Part shown: positions 1 to 9,038 of the stretch, piece by piece
How positions within the stretch are numbered: the first letter of the stretch is position 1
Layout: each line of letters starts with the position of its first letter
Origin: M3007 sp044230315
GTDB taxonomy: Bacteria; Bacteroidota; Bacteroidia; Chitinophagales; Saprospiraceae
Length of the DNA stretch: 64,000 bases
NCBI GenBank assembly: GCA_044230315.1
Contig: JBGARJ010000017.1
Location: 54,049-118,048 of the forward strand
Direction of reading: 5' to 3'
The notes under the pieces: model-generated
Databases searched by the model: none
Seen by the model: only the letters and a program-made list of their open reading frames with translations
What the model was told of the DNA's origin: nothing
Made by a program: the position numbers and the translations under genes

Positions 1-726
1 GAATGGAACCTCGATTTCAACATCTCCTTCAACAGAAACAAGGTGCTGGAACTGCCCAACGGAGAAGACATCATCAACGGGGTGCAGGTGTACCGCGAAG
101 GCGAGCCGATCCGCGCGTTTTACCTGCGCAAATGGGCCGGCGTCAACCCTGCCGACGGATCGCCCCTCTGGGCCGTAGACGGCGGCGGTGTGACCGGCAC
201 GTACAGCCAGGCCACCCGTTTTGTGATCGGCAATGCCGAGCCCGACTTTATCGCCGGCCTCACCAACTCCTTCTCGTTCAAAGGCGTCTCCCTGTCGGCC
301 TTCTTCTACACGGCCCAGGGCCAGGAACTGTACAACCAATCGAAGTCGTTCATGGACAGCGACGGCCTCCGTTTCGGCTGGGTGCACATTAAAGAGGCCG
401 CCGATCACTGGAAACAAGCCGGCGATATTTCAGCGCGGCCCAAACCGCTGTCGGGCGGCAACAAAAGCGCGGCCAGTATCTCCACCCGCTACCTCGAAGA
501 CGGCTCGTATATCCGCCTGCGCAACGTCGTGCTGGCCTACTCGTTGCCGGCCGCCTGGATGCGCAAAGTCAAAATGCAGGGTGTCACCTTGTACGCGCAG
601 GGCCAGAATCTGTGGACGCAAACCAAGTACTCCGGCCTCGATCCGGAAGCGGACGAAGATGGAAACGAATTTTTCCGCTACCCGGTAGGCAAATCCATCA
701 CCTTTGGGGTAGACGTAACCTTCTGA
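1..726 (+). CDS. SusC/RagA-type TonB-dependent outer-membrane receptor, C-terminal part (5' end outside window)
   Basis: The reading frame is open from the first base and ends at TGA 724-726, so only the last ~240 residues are present. The segment has alternating aromatic/hydrophobic strands typical of the end of a TonB-dependent barrel, including the 'GLTNSFSFKGVSLSAFF' strand and the final 'YPVGKSITFGVDVTF' strand ending in Phe, as SusC barrels usually do. It is followed 49 bp later by a SusD gene, the standard pairing. Known role of the family: TonB-driven import of oligosaccharides or peptides across the outer membrane. The substrate cannot be told from this fragment. Confidence 0.93.
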   Translation, partial: EWNLDFNISFNRNKVLELPNGEDIINGVQVYREGEPIRAFYLRKWAGVNPADGSPLWAVDGGGVTGTYSQATRFVIGNAEPDFIAGLTNSFSFKGVSLSAFFYTAQGQELYNQSKSFMDSDGLRFGWVHIKEAADHWKQAGDISARPKPLSGGNKSAASISTRYLEDGSYIRLRNVVLAYSLPAAWMRKVKMQGVTLYAQGQNLWTQTKYSGLDPEADEDGNEFFRYPVGKSITFGVDVTF

Positions 727-775
727 TCCAACTTTTTAAGGAAAACCGCTTTTCAAAATCAGTAAAATCAGCAAT

Positions 776-2155
776 ATGAAACACATCAGCATATTGGCAC
801 TTTTGATAGCAGCCCTGCTGTTACCGGTTGCCTGCAACAAAGAATTGGAACTCAACCCCGCGCAGTCGCTGTCGACGCAGGAAGCCTTGTCGGATGTTTC
901 CTCGATGAAGACGGCCGTCAACGGCGCCTACGACGCCCTGCAAGCCGTGGCCTATTACGGCCGCGATTTCCTCGTCGTACCAGAAGTGGAAGCCAACCTC
1001 GTGTACCTGTCGGTGAGCAACTCCAACCGCTTCGTCCAAACGTATTCCTACTCCTGGACGACGGCCGACGGCTATGCCACGGGTTTGTGGAACACGGGCT
1101 ACACGGCAATTCTCCGGGTCAACAACGTGATCAACAACATCGACGCGCTCGACGGCGACGCCGTTGAGAAAAACCAGATCAAAGGCGAAGCGCTGGCCAT
1201 CCGCGCACTGGTGCACTTCGACCTGGTGCGGTATTTTGCCAAACAATACACCAACGGCAACCCGGCCACCGACCTGGGCATTCCGATCATTCTGAAAGCC
1301 GAAATCGGCGAGCCGGCCCGCAATACGGTGCAAGAAGTGTACACTCAAGTGATCGCCGACCTCCAGGCTGCCAAAGGGCTCCTGCGCGACGAGGGGATCT
1401 ACCACTTCTCGCCCAATGCCGTCGACGCTCTGCTGGCCCGCGTGTATTTGTACAAAGGCGATTGGGGCAATGCCGCAACCATGGCCTCCAACCTGATCGG
1501 CGCCAGCCAGTATGCCCTGGCCGACGACGTGGCCGACATGTTTGGCGCCCCTGGCTCTTCCGAGGAGATCTTTACGCTCAAAAATGAAGCCTCCGAAAAC
1601 CGGGGCGCCGACAACCTGGGCAATATTTACATCCCGGCCGGCTATGGCGATATTCGCGTTACTACCGACCTGCTCGACTCGTATGAGCCGGGCGATAGCC
1701 GCAGCACCCTGGTGTTCAAACACACCAACAACGAGTACTACCAGTCGAAGTTCCAGGAACAGGACGGCGTCGTGGGGCTGTACAGTCCGAAAATTCTGCG
1801 GCTCGCCGAAATGTACCTCATCCGCGCCGAGGCCCGCTTCCGTCAGAACGACACGCCCGGCGCGCTTCAGGACCTGAACGCCATCCGCATGAAACGCGGC
1901 GCCACCCAATGGAACGCCCTGCCCAACGGCATCGGCGATATTCTCGCCGAACGGCACCGCGAGCTGGCTTTCGAGGGACATACCATCTTCGATTACTGGC
2001 GCACCGGCACCACTATGGTGCGGCACCAATGCAGCACCGGCATCGAAGTAAGCGCCCCCTGTTCGATCGAAGCGTCTTCCTACCTGGCTGTTCACCCGAT
2101 CCCGCAGCGCGAAATCGACGTGAACCAGAACATGCAACAAAACCCCGACTATTGA
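776..2155 (+). CDS. SusD/RagB-family substrate-binding outer-membrane lipoprotein
   Basis: A 459-residue protein with a lipoprotein signal peptide ending at Cys20 (LLPVAC), so it should be lipid-anchored on the outer membrane surface. The body is TPR-rich helical with SusD hallmarks: 'NNVINNIDAL' near residue 120, 'GEALAIRALVHFDLVRYF' near 140, and the C-terminal 'AEMYLIRAEARFR' and 'ERHRELAFEGHTIFDYWR' motifs. It lies just after the SusC end, so the two should form the lidded import complex. The length is slightly short for SusD (usually 480-600 residues). Substrate unknown. Confidence 0.95.
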   Translation: MKHISILALLIAALLLPVACNKELELNPAQSLSTQEALSDVSSMKTAVNGAYDALQAVAYYGRDFLVVPEVEANLVYLSVSNSNRFVQTYSYSWTTADGYATGLWNTGYTAILRVNNVINNIDALDGDAVEKNQIKGEALAIRALVHFDLVRYFAKQYTNGNPATDLGIPIILKAEIGEPARNTVQEVYTQVIADLQAAKGLLRDEGIYHFSPNAVDALLARVYLYKGDWGNAATMASNLIGASQYALADDVADMFGAPGSSEEIFTLKNEASENRGADNLGNIYIPAGYGDIRVTTDLLDSYEPGDSRSTLVFKHTNNEYYQSKFQEQDGVVGLYSPKILRLAEMYLIRAEARFRQNDTPGALQDLNAIRMKRGATQWNALPNGIGDILAERHRELAFEGHTIFDYWRTGTTMVRHQCSTGIEVSAPCSIEASSYLAVHPIPQREIDVNQNMQQNPDY

Positions 2156-2273
2156 GCCCGCACCGCAGCGCGGCATTCCAGGCCCGGCGCCATCGAGCCT
2201 CCAGCCTGGAATTGCCGCGCGCAGCTGCGGCGAGCGATCAAACCGCCATCCTTCTTTATCAAAAATCTCCGTC

Positions 2274-3110
2274 ATGAAAAAAATACTCATTTATAGCGCC
2301 GTTCTCCTTGTTGCGTTCGGACATTTTTCCTGCAACGACGAAATTCCGCAGACCCTGCAAGACGAATACGTGGCCATCGACGCCGGCAAAACCGGCCTCA
2401 CCTTCCTGCGGGTCGGCGACGGGCAGCCAGTGGAGTCGGGCATCCGCGTCATGCTGATTGCCGCCCAGAAATCGGCGCCGGTGAATTACACGTTTGAAAT
2501 TTTACCTACTTCCACGGCCAAGGAAAATGTGCAGTACAAAGTAACCGGTACCAGCGGATCGATCCCCCCCAATTCGAGTTTCGGCAACTTGCCTATCCAG
2601 GTTTTACCCGATAATATCAACCCGGGAGAAGCATGGACCCTGAACATTAAACTGAAATCAGCCGACCTGCGCCTGGCCAACGACGCCACGGTGTCGTTCA
2701 AAATCCAGGTGTCGTGCCAGTCCAACCTGCAGGGGAAACTCGATTACGTGCTGACCAACTACTTTTGCAATGAGCCCGACCTGACCGGCACTACCGAACT
2801 GAAAAAAGTGACCGGCACGTCCAACGAATACAAAATCGACGACTTCGTTTTCGGCTCCTGGGATGCCTGTTACGGCCCCGGCTCGGGTGGCGCACTGGGC
2901 TCCGACCCCGCTGTGACGCTCCGGATCGTGGACATCTGCAACAAGATATCGGTGGCCGGCAACGACCAATACGGCGATACCTACACCTATAAAATTGTCA
3001 AGGTGGACGGTTCCGCACTGACAATTGACTGGAGCAATACTTACGGCGAGTTCGGGACGGTGACGCTCACGCGGCAGGATGGCGCCAGCTGGCCTGCCCT
3101 GTCGAACTAG
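2274..3110 (+). CDS. SusCD-associated surface lipoprotein, unknown family
   Basis: A 278-residue lipoprotein: MKKIL start, hydrophobic core and lipobox ending at Cys20 (GHFSC), followed by acidic residues (NDE) as expected for surface-directed lipoproteins of this phylum. The remaining sequence looks all-beta. Residues ~40-140 resemble DUF4843/Calx-beta-like domains of third genes in Sus operons ('AKENVQYKVTGTSGSIPPNS'). A second beta domain has Cys residues at ~165 and ~200. It follows SusD by 118 bp with no terminator between and is followed by a strong hairpin, so it closes the operon. A glycan- or peptide-binding accessory role is inferred from position only. Confidence 0.75.
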   Translation: MKKILIYSAVLLVAFGHFSCNDEIPQTLQDEYVAIDAGKTGLTFLRVGDGQPVESGIRVMLIAAQKSAPVNYTFEILPTSTAKENVQYKVTGTSGSIPPNSSFGNLPIQVLPDNINPGEAWTLNIKLKSADLRLANDATVSFKIQVSCQSNLQGKLDYVLTNYFCNEPDLTGTTELKKVTGTSNEYKIDDFVFGSWDACYGPGSGGALGSDPAVTLRIVDICNKISVAGNDQYGDTYTYKIVKVDGSALTIDWSNTYGEFGTVTLTRQDGASWPALSN

Positions 3111-3147
3111 TAAGGTACTCAACTAAGACCCTGTAAACTGCGTATCC

Positions 3148-3230
3148 TTCCGGCCGGTAGCCAGCTCGTTGACTTGGGCAACGCCCTTTTCATCGGCAGC
3201 GGCGCTACCGGCCGGAATTTTTATTTTTAT
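3148..3230 (+). terminator. Rho-independent terminator of the SusCD operon
   Basis: A perfect 14-bp inverted repeat (arms 3148-3161 and 3204-3217) is followed at once by a T-rich tract (3218-3230). The 42-base interval can itself fold into a short GC-rich hairpin. Confidence 0.8.
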
Positions 3231-3370
3231 AGATAACCCGTGTATTTCCGATCTTCGCTTCTACAAATCCGAACCGCCTGGTTTTTCCCCCTTAAAAAAA
3301 TCCGCTTCCGGCTCTGCCGGGGATGATAACCGATTGCCAAAATCAACATCTATAGAAAACTAAGGTTACC

Positions 3371-5614
3371 ATGTTTTTAAAAACAACCTGTGTCTTTTTA
3401 ATCCTTTCCGGTTGGTTCGCTAATGCCTGGGCCCAGGACACCAAAGGTGTGTCGCCCATTTCCAGCGCCGGCACTGCCGCCACAGGTACAACCTGGGCGG
3501 TGATCGTGGGCATTTCCGACTACCAAAACCCCGACATCACCGATTTGCAATTCGCCCACCGCGACGCCGCCGCCTTTGCGCAGTACCTGCAAAGCCCTGC
3601 TGGTGGCAACGTAGCGAACGATCATATCACCTTGTTGCTCAACGATAAAGCCACCATGGCGCAGTTCGCGTCGGCCCTCGATTGGTTGCTGGAAAAAGCC
3701 AGGGAAGGCGATCAAACAATCATTTACTTTTCCGGCCACGGCGACGTAGAACGCAAGACCATCACCCAGCCCGGTTTCCTGTTATGCTGGGACGCACCTG
3801 CGCGGGTGTACATGGGCGGCGGCGCTTTCGGGCTGCAGTATTTGCAAGAGATCATCGCCACCCTTTCGCTGCAATCCAAAGCGCGCGTTTTGGTCATTAC
3901 CGACGCCTGCCGCGCCGGCAAACTGGCCGGAAATGAGATCGGCGGCGCGCAGGCTACGGCGGCCAACCTGGCCAAACAGTACGCCAACGAAATCAAGATC
4001 ATGTCGTGCCAGGCCGATGAGTTTTCGTTGGAAGGCAAAGGCTGGGGCGGCGGCCGCGGCGTATTTTCCTATTATTTCCTGAAAGGCATCGAAGGCCTTG
4101 CCGACCGCAACAACGACGGTGTGGTGAACCTCCAGGAAATAGAACGCTACCTGGACGACCAGGTACCCACCGCTACTGCGCCTCACAACCAATTCCCAAT
4201 GACCGTGGGCAATAAAACCTCGCCGATCGGCAGAGTTGACCCTGCCGTTTTGGCCGCGCTTCGGGAAGAGGAAGACCCCACTGAACTCTCCGCCGCCATC
4301 CTGGCCAGCAACGACAAGGGCGTGCTCGACGCCCTGGCGGCCACGAAAGACCCCGACGCGCTGGCGCTGTACAATGATTTCAAAAAAGCCGTGAAAAACG
4401 GCCAACTGCTGGCGCCCGAACCGGGTTCGGCCTGGTCGCTGTTCGAACAACTCAAAGACCGGCCCGTGATGGCGCCTTTTCAGGGCCTCATGCGCCGCAA
4501 CCTCGCCGCGGCCCTGCAAGACGACGCCCAGCAAGCCATCAATGATTACCTGAAAGCCGACCCGACGGAATTGCGGCGGCGCTGGAGCTTCAGCAACCGC
4601 TACGACCAGTTTCCGGAATACCTGAATAAAGCCGCCGACCTGCTGGGGGAAAGCCACCCGCTGTACAAGAGTCTGAAGGCCCGTGCCCGGTACTTTGCCG
4701 GCCTCAACTACCGCTTGCGCGGCGAACGCACCAAAACGCCCGCGCTGTACAAGCTCGCGCTGTCGGAACAGCAGGAATGTATCCAACTCGACCCTGACGC
4801 CGCCTATGCGTACAACGAACTTGGCCTGTTGTACCGCCGGCAGGGTCATTACAAGGAATCGATTGCCCAATTCGAGAAGGCTATCGGCGAATCGCCGGGC
4901 TGGGTATTGCCCTGGGCCAATTTGTGCGGAAGCTATAACGATCTTGACGACTATACCGAAGCGCTGATTGCGGGGAAACAGGCCATCCGGCTCGACAGCA
5001 ATTCCGTACTGGCTCAATACAACCTCGCCAATGCCTATCACTACCTTGCCGACGACCAGAGCGCTATCCTGCTTTTTCAACGCGTCGTGAAATTGGACCC
5101 TGAATATGCCAACGCCTATTTCAAACTAGGCTATATCTATTATTCTCAAAATAATTTTGAACAGGCAGAGCAAATGGGGCTGGCGTATCAACGCCTGGCG
5201 CCCAATGATTTATATGGTACCGTCAACCTGGGCGAAGTGAGTGCAAAACTGGGCAAAAGGGAGGCGGCGCTTTCCTATTTCAAGCAAGCCCTCGAAGCCG
5301 ACCCCAACTTTTACCAGGCCCACAACAGTCTCGGTACCTTTTACCTCGACGCCGGTCAGTTTGCCGAAGCGGAGTCGGAGTTTTGGCGCTGCATAGAGAT
5401 CAAGCCGCACGACACCGACGCTTATTTCTTCCTCGCTTGCATCCACGCCCAGCAAAACCTGCCGGAACGGGCGCTCGAAGACCTCGAAAAGGCGCTTTCC
5501 TATGGATACAACAACCGCAAAGCGCTGTTCGAGGACAAACGGCTGGCAAATATGATTGACCGGCCGGAATTCAAGGCCCTGCTCGACCGGTTTCCCCCCG
5601 AACAGAAAAATTAA
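3371..5614 (+). CDS. Exported caspase-fold (peptidase C14) protein with C-terminal TPR array
   Basis: 747 residues. A signal peptide (cleavage about AWA|QD, residue 21) predicts export. Residues ~42-260 form a caspase-like domain: the 'AVIVGISDYQ' first strand, catalytic His123 in YFSGHGD and Cys180 in TDACRAG are all present, so it should be an active cysteine peptidase. Residues ~285-430 are helical linker; ~440-735 carry consecutive TPR units (for example 'AYNELGLLYRRQGHYKESIAQFEKA' region), a protein-binding scaffold. It is preceded by its own 260-bp gap with a terminator and is convergent with the FecR-like gene. Bacterial caspase-TPR proteins are known, but substrates are mostly unknown. 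The periplasmic or extracellular location is unusual. Confidence 0.88.
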   Translation: MFLKTTCVFLILSGWFANAWAQDTKGVSPISSAGTAATGTTWAVIVGISDYQNPDITDLQFAHRDAAAFAQYLQSPAGGNVANDHITLLLNDKATMAQFASALDWLLEKAREGDQTIIYFSGHGDVERKTITQPGFLLCWDAPARVYMGGGAFGLQYLQEIIATLSLQSKARVLVITDACRAGKLAGNEIGGAQATAANLAKQYANEIKIMSCQADEFSLEGKGWGGGRGVFSYYFLKGIEGLADRNNDGVVNLQEIERYLDDQVPTATAPHNQFPMTVGNKTSPIGRVDPAVLAALREEEDPTELSAAILASNDKGVLDALAATKDPDALALYNDFKKAVKNGQLLAPEPGSAWSLFEQLKDRPVMAPFQGLMRRNLAAALQDDAQQAINDYLKADPTELRRRWSFSNRYDQFPEYLNKAADLLGESHPLYKSLKARARYFAGLNYRLRGERTKTPALYKLALSEQQECIQLDPDAAYAYNELGLLYRRQGHYKESIAQFEKAIGESPGWVLPWANLCGSYNDLDDYTEALIAGKQAIRLDSNSVLAQYNLANAYHYLADDQSAILLFQRVVKLDPEYANAYFKLGYIYYSQNNFEQAEQMGLAYQRLAPNDLYGTVNLGEVSAKLGKREAALSYFKQALEADPNFYQAHNSLGTFYLDAGQFAEAESEFWRCIEIKPHDTDAYFFLACIHAQQNLPERALEDLEKALSYGYNNRKALFEDKRLANMIDRPEFKALLDRFPPEQKN

Positions 5615-5660
5615 GCGCGCGTTTAAATTTTCGGTGCGGCACCGGAAGTTTAAACGCGCT
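5614..5660 (+). terminator. Hairpin after the caspase-TPR gene
   Basis: Nested inverted repeat starting at the stop codon: the outer arms share GCGCGTTTAAA and its complement (right arm 5649-5660), and the inner stem is CGGTGC/GCACCG. There is no clear T-tract, so termination is an inference. Confidence 0.5.
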
Positions 5661-5667
5661 CTAAAAG

Positions 5668-5714
5668 ACCAGTGGCAATCAGTATACGGACTTCGTGTAC
5701 TGGTTGCCACTGGT
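5668..5714. terminator. Long hairpin between convergent genes
   Basis: A 47-base inverted repeat: ACCAGTGGCAA pairs perfectly with TTGCCACTGGT, and the inner arms pair over nine more bases with one G:U, leaving a 5-base loop. It is flanked by AT-rich sequence on both sides (CTAAAAG and ATTATTTAAT), so it could terminate both the + strand caspase gene and the - strand FecR-like gene. Confidence 0.65.
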
Positions 5715-5764
5715 ATTATTTAATGCGGGATTTGGATAAGAAAATCCCCATTCCGGGTTAATAT

Positions 5765-5841
5765 ACTCGTAGCGACGGGGGCCTTGAGCGGTAAAAATGC
5801 CTTTCTCCCCGCTCAAACCCCCGGTCGCTACCAGTCTAATT
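5765..5841. repeat. Dispersed hairpin repeat, family 1 copy A
   Basis: An imperfect inverted repeat (TAGCGAC/GTCGCTA ends, GGGGG/CCCCC, TTGAGCGG/CCGCTCAA arms around an A/T-rich centre). The same sequence order recurs at 19394-19472, matching end to end with scattered substitutions that often keep pairing. It overlaps the last codons of the FecR-like gene. Confidence 0.75.
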
Positions 5842-6954
5842 CATCATCACCGCTTTCGCCTTGGGCTCCATCCGGTACCGCATCCAGAATGCGGCGTAGG
5901 ACATGCGCAGCATATTGTTGCTGGAGTATTTCCGGAACAAGGTGGAATACGTTTGCGCAGCTTCGTAATACCATTCGGCCTTCTCCAGGGCCACGGCTTC
6001 CATGACCCCGCACAGCACCGGATCGCCATCGGGGTAAATGTTGGAATTGGCCGCTTTCTTCCGGGCTTTGGCCAGGTCTTCGGCAGTACCCACGGTAAAA
6101 TCGCGCACACCCGACACCTGTTCGGCAGAACCCGGCACGATCACTTTCCACGAATACGTATGGCCGGGCATCAGATTGAGTTTCCGGAGGTCGATCGCTG
6201 CCGAAGTGTCGGTAACCGTGGCGCTATGAACCGGCCGTTTGTTGTCATCGAGAATATCCAACTGGTACCGGGTGGCGTTGGCCGGCCGGGACCAGGAGAA
6301 GGTGACCGTTTCCGGGACCACTTTGCCATAGGGCAGGATCAGGGTGATCCTGGCGCCCATACCGCCCCAGCCGTCGCCCGATTTCGTGGGGTCGGTTACC
6401 GCCGTGCCCCAGCCGTCGCCCGACTTGGTGGGGTCGGTTACCGCCGTGCCCCAACCGTCGCCCGATTTCGTAGGATCGGTCACCGCCGTGCCCCAGCCGT
6501 CGCCCGATTTCGTGGGGTCGGTCACCGCCGTGCCCCAACCGTCGCCCGATTTCGTGGGGTCGGTCACCGCCGTGCCCCAACCGTCTTTGCCTCTTTTCGA
6601 GGCGGTCAATTCCACTGCTGCTTGTACGTATTGGCCAAATTGCGGGTCGAAGTTGAGGCTGCTGAGCGCATTTGCGTCGTTGAAAACAGCAGACAACTCC
6701 TTTTTCCCTTTGCCCTGCAGGCGTTGAAAGCGGCCGTCGTTGTACAAAACAGCCGTTGCGCCGGACGACATCTTGATCGTGCCATTTCTTTTGACCACCG
6801 CGCCGGGCAGGGCCTTGATGGTTTTAGCGTCTGTGGGCGGGATGTACCGGACGTTGCCCTTGGAGGCGACCACCACCACGGGCGTTTCGTTTTGTGCTGG
6901 TAATGCTTCGGTTAAAAGAACCAGGCATGTCAGTATACTCAGCATTTTCATCAT
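5836..6954 (-). CDS. Exported FecR-like protein with a 14-residue tandem repeat
   Basis: 372 residues with a signal peptide (cleavage near LPAQ|NE, residue 21). Residues ~25-85 look like a FecR/iron-regulated beta domain ('VVVASKGNVRYIP', 'GTIKMSSGATAVLYNDG'). Residues ~124-195 contain five copies of GWGTAVTDPTKSGD plus a partial one. Residues ~205-290 resemble a fibronectin-III-like fold ('VTFSWSRPANATRYQL', 'GHTYSWKV'), and the C-terminus (~290-372) is helical, TPR-like ('EWYYEAAQTYSTLF'). No membrane segment is seen after the signal. Comparable FecR-plus-TPR exported proteins occur next to caspase-TPR genes, but the function is unknown. Divergent from nothing; convergent with the caspase gene. 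Confidence 0.75.
   Translation of the reverse strand: MMKMLSILTCLVLLTEALPAQNETPVVVVASKGNVRYIPPTDAKTIKALPGAVVKRNGTIKMSSGATAVLYNDGRFQRLQGKGKKELSAVFNDANALSSLNFDPQFGQYVQAAVELTASKRGKDGWGTAVTDPTKSGDGWGTAVTDPTKSGDGWGTAVTDPTKSGDGWGTAVTDPTKSGDGWGTAVTDPTKSGDGWGGMGARITLILPYGKVVPETVTFSWSRPANATRYQLDILDDNKRPVHSATVTDTSAAIDLRKLNLMPGHTYSWKVIVPGSAEQVSGVRDFTVGTAEDLAKARKKAANSNIYPDGDPVLCGVMEAVALEKAEWYYEAAQTYSTLFRKYSSNNMLRMSYAAFWMRYRMEPKAKAVMMN
6365..6586 (-). repeat. 42-bp in-frame tandem repeat (five full units plus a partial)
   Basis: Unit starts at 6365, 6407, 6449, 6491 and 6533, with a partial unit from 6575. Units are nearly identical in DNA (a few synonymous differences), suggesting recent expansion or gene conversion. 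Each encodes GWGTAVTDPTKSGD. Confidence 0.95.
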
Positions 6955-7083
6955 GGTATAGTAAGTTTAGTTTCAGATATAATGCTTTCAGGCAAAACAC
7001 ATAGTTGGAATTTCACCACCGGTCTTCAAAAAAGTGTTGAGCGGTAGATCAACGGGGGTGGATTAAGGTGCCGGCTTGAGCGG

Positions 7084-8724
7084 TCAAAGGATATAGTTCA
7101 CCCAGCGCTTGAGCACGCCTTTCGCGCCGAGGATAAAAATCGTCTTTTTGTACACCATCATTTGCCCTTGCGGCGTTTCGACGGTGCGCAGCGGTTCGCC
7201 ATAGGCTTTCACGATTGCCGCCCGGTTGTCGCCCAAGCCGATCTGCCGGGCAGTTTTGCCGGTATAATCGGGGCCGGTGACATGAAAGAACGTATTGACT
7301 TCCGTCTGGCTGTTTTGACTCACGTACAAGAAGGAATTGGGGCCCTGTTTTGAGTTTTGGTGAAAGGTGAGGGTCTTGCTCAGAGTGATGGACTTTTTGG
7401 GTTCGAATTTGGCGTCGTCGGCGATCAGCGCCAGCGCCTGGTCGTCGATTTTTTCGGCTTTCAGCAAGCCCACCATGCCGGTCGGCTCGGTTTCGAGCGC
7501 TTCGTTGTTGAGCAACTTCAGGTTGATGGCGGCCAGCGCGCTACCGGCGGCTGCCGCCGTGCCGAATATTGCCTTGGCCTTGTCGGTATTGCCTTTGCCG
7601 GCTTCGAGGATGCCGCTCAGTACGTCTACATCGAGCGCCGTTTTGGGGTAGTTGAACTGGTGGGCTGCGGGCCCGGCTTCTTCTTCGGCATAAAACTGCG
7701 CGCGTTTTAGGTCGCCCATCAAGGCATACACGCAGGCCTTGTTGAGGTAAGCGGGAGCGTAATGCGGGTCGAGGCTGATAGCCGCGTCAAAATGAAGCAG
7801 GGCTTGCTGGAGCAATTTACTGCGGGCATCCACCATCCCGGAGCCCTTGGTGGCGGAGGACTCGAGGTCGAGTTCGACGGGGTAGCGGAATTTCAATTCG
7901 CCTTCCTTGAAATATTGGAGGGCATCGAGTACGGCCGAGACGCCGAGGTTATTGTAGATTTCCCGGCTCTGATATTCCATCAATACGAAACGGTAGTATT
8001 CGTAGGCTTCGGAATATTTGCCTACCGCGGTGAGCAGGTTGGCCATGTCAAACACTTCGACCAGCCGCTGCAATTTCTCCTGGGTGCGCTGCCCCATGGT
8101 TTGCCGGTCGGCCAACGACGGGTAGCCAGGCAAACTGGCGGGTAGCTTGTAGGCATCGTACAGTTTTTTGATCACCTCCGGTCCTTTATCGAACAGGCCG
8201 TATCCGGCCGAATAGGCCAGAAAGCCGCCGAGATAATCGGCCTGGGTTTCATTGGCTGCGTCGTCGACCAGGCTGTCGAGTTTCATGGCGATCTTCAGTC
8301 CTTTGAAGTCGGAAACGAATCCGCGGCGCCAGGCGTGTTTTTCGTAGTAGTGTGTCAGTTCGTGGCCAAGCAAGAAGGCCAGGGCGGCATCGGCTTTATC
8401 GCCGTACGTTTCGCACACATCGAAGGCCTTCTCTTCAAGGGTGATCTCCAGTTGGTCGTAGTCCATGCCGGCAACCCGCCGTTCTTCTTTGCGCATGGAG
8501 AACGTAGGCACCGGATACCGAAAATCGCCACGGGCGGCCACCAGCCGGTTGTACACCTCGAGGGCCTTTTGGTATTTGGGCGAATCGGACATGCTCGGCC
8601 CTTCCTGTTGCGAGGCCTTGGGCTTTTGCGCCAATGGCAAGGTGCCGAAACTGCGGGATTGCGCCCCGGCGGTGGTACTACCCAGCACGAATAAAAGAAA
8701 ATAAAACAAACCTGTTCGCATCAT
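7084..8724 (-). CDS. Exported HExxH metallopeptidase (M48-like) with TPR repeats
   Basis: Starting at the MMRTG Met pair (8724) gives a clean signal peptide (cleavage after TTAGAQ, ~residue 22). The upstream in-frame extension to 8850 would bury it and is probably not translated. The zinc site HELTH is at residues ~121-125, and the downstream 'NETQADYLGGF' can supply the third ligand (Glu), the gluzincin arrangement of M48-type peptidases. TPR-like helices follow (~200-420), then a short C-terminal beta domain ('IVKAYGEPLRTVETPQG'). It lies in a block of exported proteins. A periplasmic protease role is inferred; the substrate is unknown. Confidence 0.8.
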   Translation of the reverse strand: MMRTGLFYFLLFVLGSTTAGAQSRSFGTLPLAQKPKASQQEGPSMSDSPKYQKALEVYNRLVAARGDFRYPVPTFSMRKEERRVAGMDYDQLEITLEEKAFDVCETYGDKADAALAFLLGHELTHYYEKHAWRRGFVSDFKGLKIAMKLDSLVDDAANETQADYLGGFLAYSAGYGLFDKGPEVIKKLYDAYKLPASLPGYPSLADRQTMGQRTQEKLQRLVEVFDMANLLTAVGKYSEAYEYYRFVLMEYQSREIYNNLGVSAVLDALQYFKEGELKFRYPVELDLESSATKGSGMVDARSKLLQQALLHFDAAISLDPHYAPAYLNKACVYALMGDLKRAQFYAEEEAGPAAHQFNYPKTALDVDVLSGILEAGKGNTDKAKAIFGTAAAAGSALAAINLKLLNNEALETEPTGMVGLLKAEKIDDQALALIADDAKFEPKKSITLSKTLTFHQNSKQGPNSFLYVSQNSQTEVNTFFHVTGPDYTGKTARQIGLGDNRAAIVKAYGEPLRTVETPQGQMMVYKKTIFILGAKGVLKRWVNYIL

Positions 8725-9038
8725 ATTTTTTGTTTGAATGATCATACAGCCCGTTCCATCTGCGTGCGGCAACACAGAAAATACAGTAGGATATCGGCGG
8801 GGAAAAAGGCGGGGTTGCGGGATTGGCAAATTATGGGAATAAATGCCCAAAAACTAAAAAGGTTATCAATCTATGGTTGGACGGGCGGCTCTGTCGACTG
8901 GCAATTTTGATAGCCGCTCAAGTCAGGTCTAGTAGTAGATTTGAGGCCGGAAACGCCCCTGATTACCGGAAGATTAACTAGCCCAAAGTTAGCATGCAAT
9001 TGTTAAATCCATTATACATTTACCCAAAATCATTTGAA
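8725..9038. other. Intergenic region between divergent genes
   Basis: About 310 bp separates the chosen starts of the HExxH peptidase (-) and the coiled-coil protein (+). It must hold both promoters. I see no convincing hairpin, repeat or small gene. In-frame extensions of both neighbours run into it but carry no signal-peptide logic. Confidence 0.5.

Noticed and set aside
821..2290. 489-residue open frame on the - strand
   Set aside because: It is antisense to the SusD gene, has low-complexity Gly/Val/His-rich composition, and mirrors the codon pattern of a GC-rich gene.
6365..6586. CRISPR array or satellite DNA
   Set aside because: The unit is 42 bp with no spacers and stays in frame within a coding region.
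5797..6903. 368-residue open frame on the + strand with 14-residue repeats
   Set aside because: Antisense of the FecR-like gene; the - reading has a signal peptide and recognisable domains.
7020..7087. Third copy of hairpin family 1 (CTTGAGCGGTCAAA)
   Set aside because: Only a short match at one arm; the rest of the element is not recognisable.
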